Below are positions 62,225-64,000 of a stretch of 64,000 nt of DNA, one piece after another. This DNA comes from Anaerohalosphaeraceae bacterium (GTDB lineage: Bacteria > Planctomycetota > Phycisphaerae > Sedimentisphaerales > UBA12454). The notes under the pieces were generated by a model. The model was not told the DNA's origin. It did not search any database and saw nothing but the letters and a program-made list of their open reading frames with translations. The position numbers and the translations under genes were made by a program. The stretch lies in assembly GCA_021108375.1 (NCBI GenBank), contig JAIORA010000037.1, positions 1-64,000 on the forward strand. Reading direction: 5' to 3'. Each line of letters begins with the position of its first letter. The first letter of the stretch is position 1.

Positions 62225-63207
62225 AGCATGCGGAAAATGATTTCAAAGAAATGGTGGACCACGGATGCACCTGTGTGGTTTTGGCTATCACCGAGTTTGA
62301 TATGGATTTCTGGTTTCCATCAATCAATCCAGTTATTCAGAAAGCTCACGAATTGGGATTGAAGGTGATTCTTGACCCCTGGGGTATCGGCAAATACTTT
62401 GGAGGCGAACAAGTCAGTCTGTTCCTCCAAAACAACATTCACCATCGTCAGGTTTCCGCTGTTAGCGGAGAAGTACTGCCCCACGCCTGTTTCAACACGA
62501 ACGCATTCCGTGATTATTTCCAGAGGATATGCCTGAAATTAGCTAATGAGACAGAGGCGGATGGCTTCTTCTGGGATGAGCCACACTATGCTTTCCCGAA
62601 ATCTTATGCCTCAATTACTGGCGGTGCCGGCGACGAGTGGAGTTGTCGCTGCCCGGAATGTATGAAAAAATTCCAGGATTACTACTGCTATGAGATGCCG
62701 AAAACAATGAACGACGATGTAAAACAGTTTCGCTGGCGGGAAGCTCTTTTCATTCTGGAGGACACTTCCAGAAAGATTAAGGAAATTAACAGCAACTACG
62801 AAATTACAATGTGTGTTCACGCTACAATCAACACCTATTATGTTACCGAACTCCGTGGTTATGACAATTGGGAAATGGTTGCCTCGTCTCCTTATTTTGA
62901 TGTTTTCTCCACTACTATTATTGACTGGGCATTACCCAAAGCCTTTTTCCAGGATGTTACGAAACGCACCGTAGCGATGGCAAAAAAGTATAATAAACAG
63001 TCGGAACGTTGGCTTATGAATTACTACAAACAGCCGGAGGATTTTTCACAAATGGACGAGGTTGTTGATCTTTATGAAAAACTCGGCGTAGATAGATTAG
63101 CGGGCTGGACTTATCGGGGAGGTTATGGCACGGTCCTCGCAGCTCCAGACGCTTTAAAGCTTTGGGACAGACTTGGTAAAAATTATAAAAGAATTTTAAA
63201 AAAATAA
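62176..63207 (+). CDS. Putative TIM-barrel glycoside hydrolase, unknown family
   Basis: This 343-residue cytoplasmic protein looks like a single (beta/alpha)8 barrel: alternating strands such as 'CTCVVLAITEFDMDFW', 'GLKVILDPWGIG', 'ADGFFWDEPHY', 'ITMCVHAT' and 'FDVFSTTIIDW'. The Asp-Glu in 'FFWDEPHYAFP' (about residue 136) sits at a strand end, as a catalytic acid would. A 'CRCPECMKKF' cysteine pair follows, as in several unclassified planctomycete and bacteroidete hydrolases. I do not recognise the exact family. ATG 62176 has GGAG eight bases upstream. It precedes the SIS gene by ten bases. Confidence 0.7.
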   Translation: MAIKQTSVSYYGMNYVEHAENDFKEMVDHGCTCVVLAITEFDMDFWFPSINPVIQKAHELGLKVILDPWGIGKYFGGEQVSLFLQNNIHHRQVSAVSGEVLPHACFNTNAFRDYFQRICLKLANETEADGFFWDEPHYAFPKSYASITGGAGDEWSCRCPECMKKFQDYYCYEMPKTMNDDVKQFRWREALFILEDTSRKIKEINSNYEITMCVHATINTYYVTELRGYDNWEMVASSPYFDVFSTTIIDWALPKAFFQDVTKRTVAMAKKYNKQSERWLMNYYKQPEDFSQMDEVVDLYEKLGVDRLAGWTYRGGYGTVLAAPDALKLWDRLGKNYKRILKK

Positions 63208-63217
63208 GGAAAAAAAT

Positions 63218-63979
63218 ATGAATACTGCAATAAACGATTTTGGTTATTTCGAGAAGGTCGTCGCTAATCTCCGAAAAGTGAACGAGACTCAGCATAAAAA
63301 TATAAAAAAAGCTGCGGAGCTTATGACTACGGCAATTGCCGGCGACCGCCTTATCAATGTCTATGGAGGCGGAGGACATACAACACTGGTTATGGGTGAA
63401 ATGTTTTTCCGGGCAGGAGGATTTAGCAATATCAATCCGATAATGGAAACCGGACTCTCAGTTTTCAACCAGGCTTTGAAATATCTTGAGTTGGAACGCT
63501 GTGTAAATTACGGACGCTCCATTATGAAGTATTATGATTTGCAAAAAGATGATGTTCTGATTATTTTCCACAATATCGGCATTAATGCCGCTACTATTGA
63601 CGCAGCTCTTGAAGCTAAAGAAAAAGGTGTGAAAATTATCGCAGTTTCGAGTTCATACTGGCAGAATGAAATGCCTGAAGACCACTTTATACGCCATCCA
63701 TCGAAAAAGAATATTTTTGATTTGGCAGATGTCTGCATAGACGACTTTAATCCGATTGGCGATGCTGTGGTTGAAGTGCCGGGCCTTGAAACTCCTATCG
63801 CCCCCATTTCAAATGTAGTTGATTTTTATATCGCTCATTTGTTGGAAATAGAAACAGTGAAGCAATGCGTTGAACGCGGAATAACCCCACCGGTCTGGAG
63901 CAGTGCCAACGCTCCGGGTGGCGATGAGAAAAATGCTGCGTACCTGAAAAAATATAAACCCTTAGTAAAAAGTTTGTAA
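63218..63979 (+). CDS. SIS-domain phosphosugar-binding protein
   Basis: This 253-residue protein has a sugar isomerase (SIS) fold: N-terminal helix, 'GDRLINVYGGGGHTTLVMGE' (phosphate-binding loop), 'KDDVLIIFHNIGINAATIDA' and 'GVKIIAVSSSYW'. The length fits the stand-alone phosphosugar-binding group that includes MurNAc-6-phosphate etherase relatives. It probably isomerises or binds a sugar phosphate formed from the products of the upstream hydrolases, or acts as a sensor. AAGGAAAAAAAT precedes the start; the gene is in an operon with 62176. Confidence 0.85.
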   Translation: MNTAINDFGYFEKVVANLRKVNETQHKNIKKAAELMTTAIAGDRLINVYGGGGHTTLVMGEMFFRAGGFSNINPIMETGLSVFNQALKYLELERCVNYGRSIMKYYDLQKDDVLIIFHNIGINAATIDAALEAKEKGVKIIAVSSSYWQNEMPEDHFIRHPSKKNIFDLADVCIDDFNPIGDAVVEVPGLETPIAPISNVVDFYIAHLLEIETVKQCVERGITPPVWSSANAPGGDEKNAAYLKKYKPLVKSL

Positions 63980-63994
63980 CAAGGACGACAAAAA

Positions 63995-64000
63995 ATGAAA
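63995..64000 (+). CDS. Start of the next gene, cut by the window edge
   Basis: AAGGACGACAAAAA then ATG AAA at the window end looks like a ribosome site and start codon 15 bases after the SIS gene, suggesting the operon continues. Only two codons are visible. Confidence 0.4.

Overview
This is a bacterial chromosome segment of moderate GC, most likely from the phylum Planctomycetota (class Phycisphaerae or a relative); that placement is inference. It rests on PEP-CTERM proteins (2606, 51927), short planctomycete-style dockerin tails ending in 'DF.D.A..A..WL', a pseudopilin with an 'AFTLVELLVVISIIALL' N-terminus, a DUF11 protein resembling chlamydial OmcB, meso-DAP-type MurE, and weak or absent Shine-Dalgarno sites at many genes.

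Layout. 1-3.8 kb: a membrane protein with a small overlapping upstream ORF, a PilZ protein and a PEP-CTERM protein, separated by dispersed repeats. 3.9-13 kb: a complete nine-gene V-type ATPase operon in the order ntpF-I-K-E-C-G-A-B-D, with the full set of sodium ligands in the proteolipid. 13-19.2 kb: a probably leaderless membrane protein gene, a diguanylate cyclase, and a minus-strand kinase-phosphatase-glycosyltransferase operon. 19.4-25.7 kb: recJ, a small membrane protein, then murE-murF-mraY. 26-36 kb: a MauE/thioredoxin-like protein with rmuC, the OmcB-like lipoprotein, a DegT aminotransferase, galM, tRNA-Lys(CUU), lpd, and a scar where an RHS fragment is joined to the 3' end of an E2 acyltransferase gene. 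This stretch is full of palindromic repeats, one MITE-like element and a phased T-tract region.

36.2-64 kb is a carbohydrate-degradation island. Its minus-strand arm encodes a pectate lyase, three paralogous glycosidases resembling GH67 alpha-glucuronidases, a pseudopilin and three non-catalytic secreted proteins. A conserved module of about 170-200 residues, starting 'TTFE..SAG.GTWD' and ending 'GYWDDI.V', occurs nine times in six of these proteins. It is combined with three C-terminal types: classical dockerin, planctomycete dockerin-like tail, or PEP-CTERM. The plus-strand arm encodes a LacI regulator, a GH42-like glycosidase, an IclR regulator, an esterase, a TIM-barrel protein and a SIS-domain protein. 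A plausible reading is that secreted enzymes cut pectin or glucuronoxylan-like polymers and the plus-strand arm handles the products under LacI and IclR control.

The most unusual observations are the nine-copy module, two adjacent secreted-enzyme genes with near-identical 5' flanks but different catalytic domains, an esterase gene bracketed by direct repeats that supply its start and stop codons, paired candidate operators for both regulators, the RHS/E2 scar, and palindromes whose stems differ by compensatory changes.
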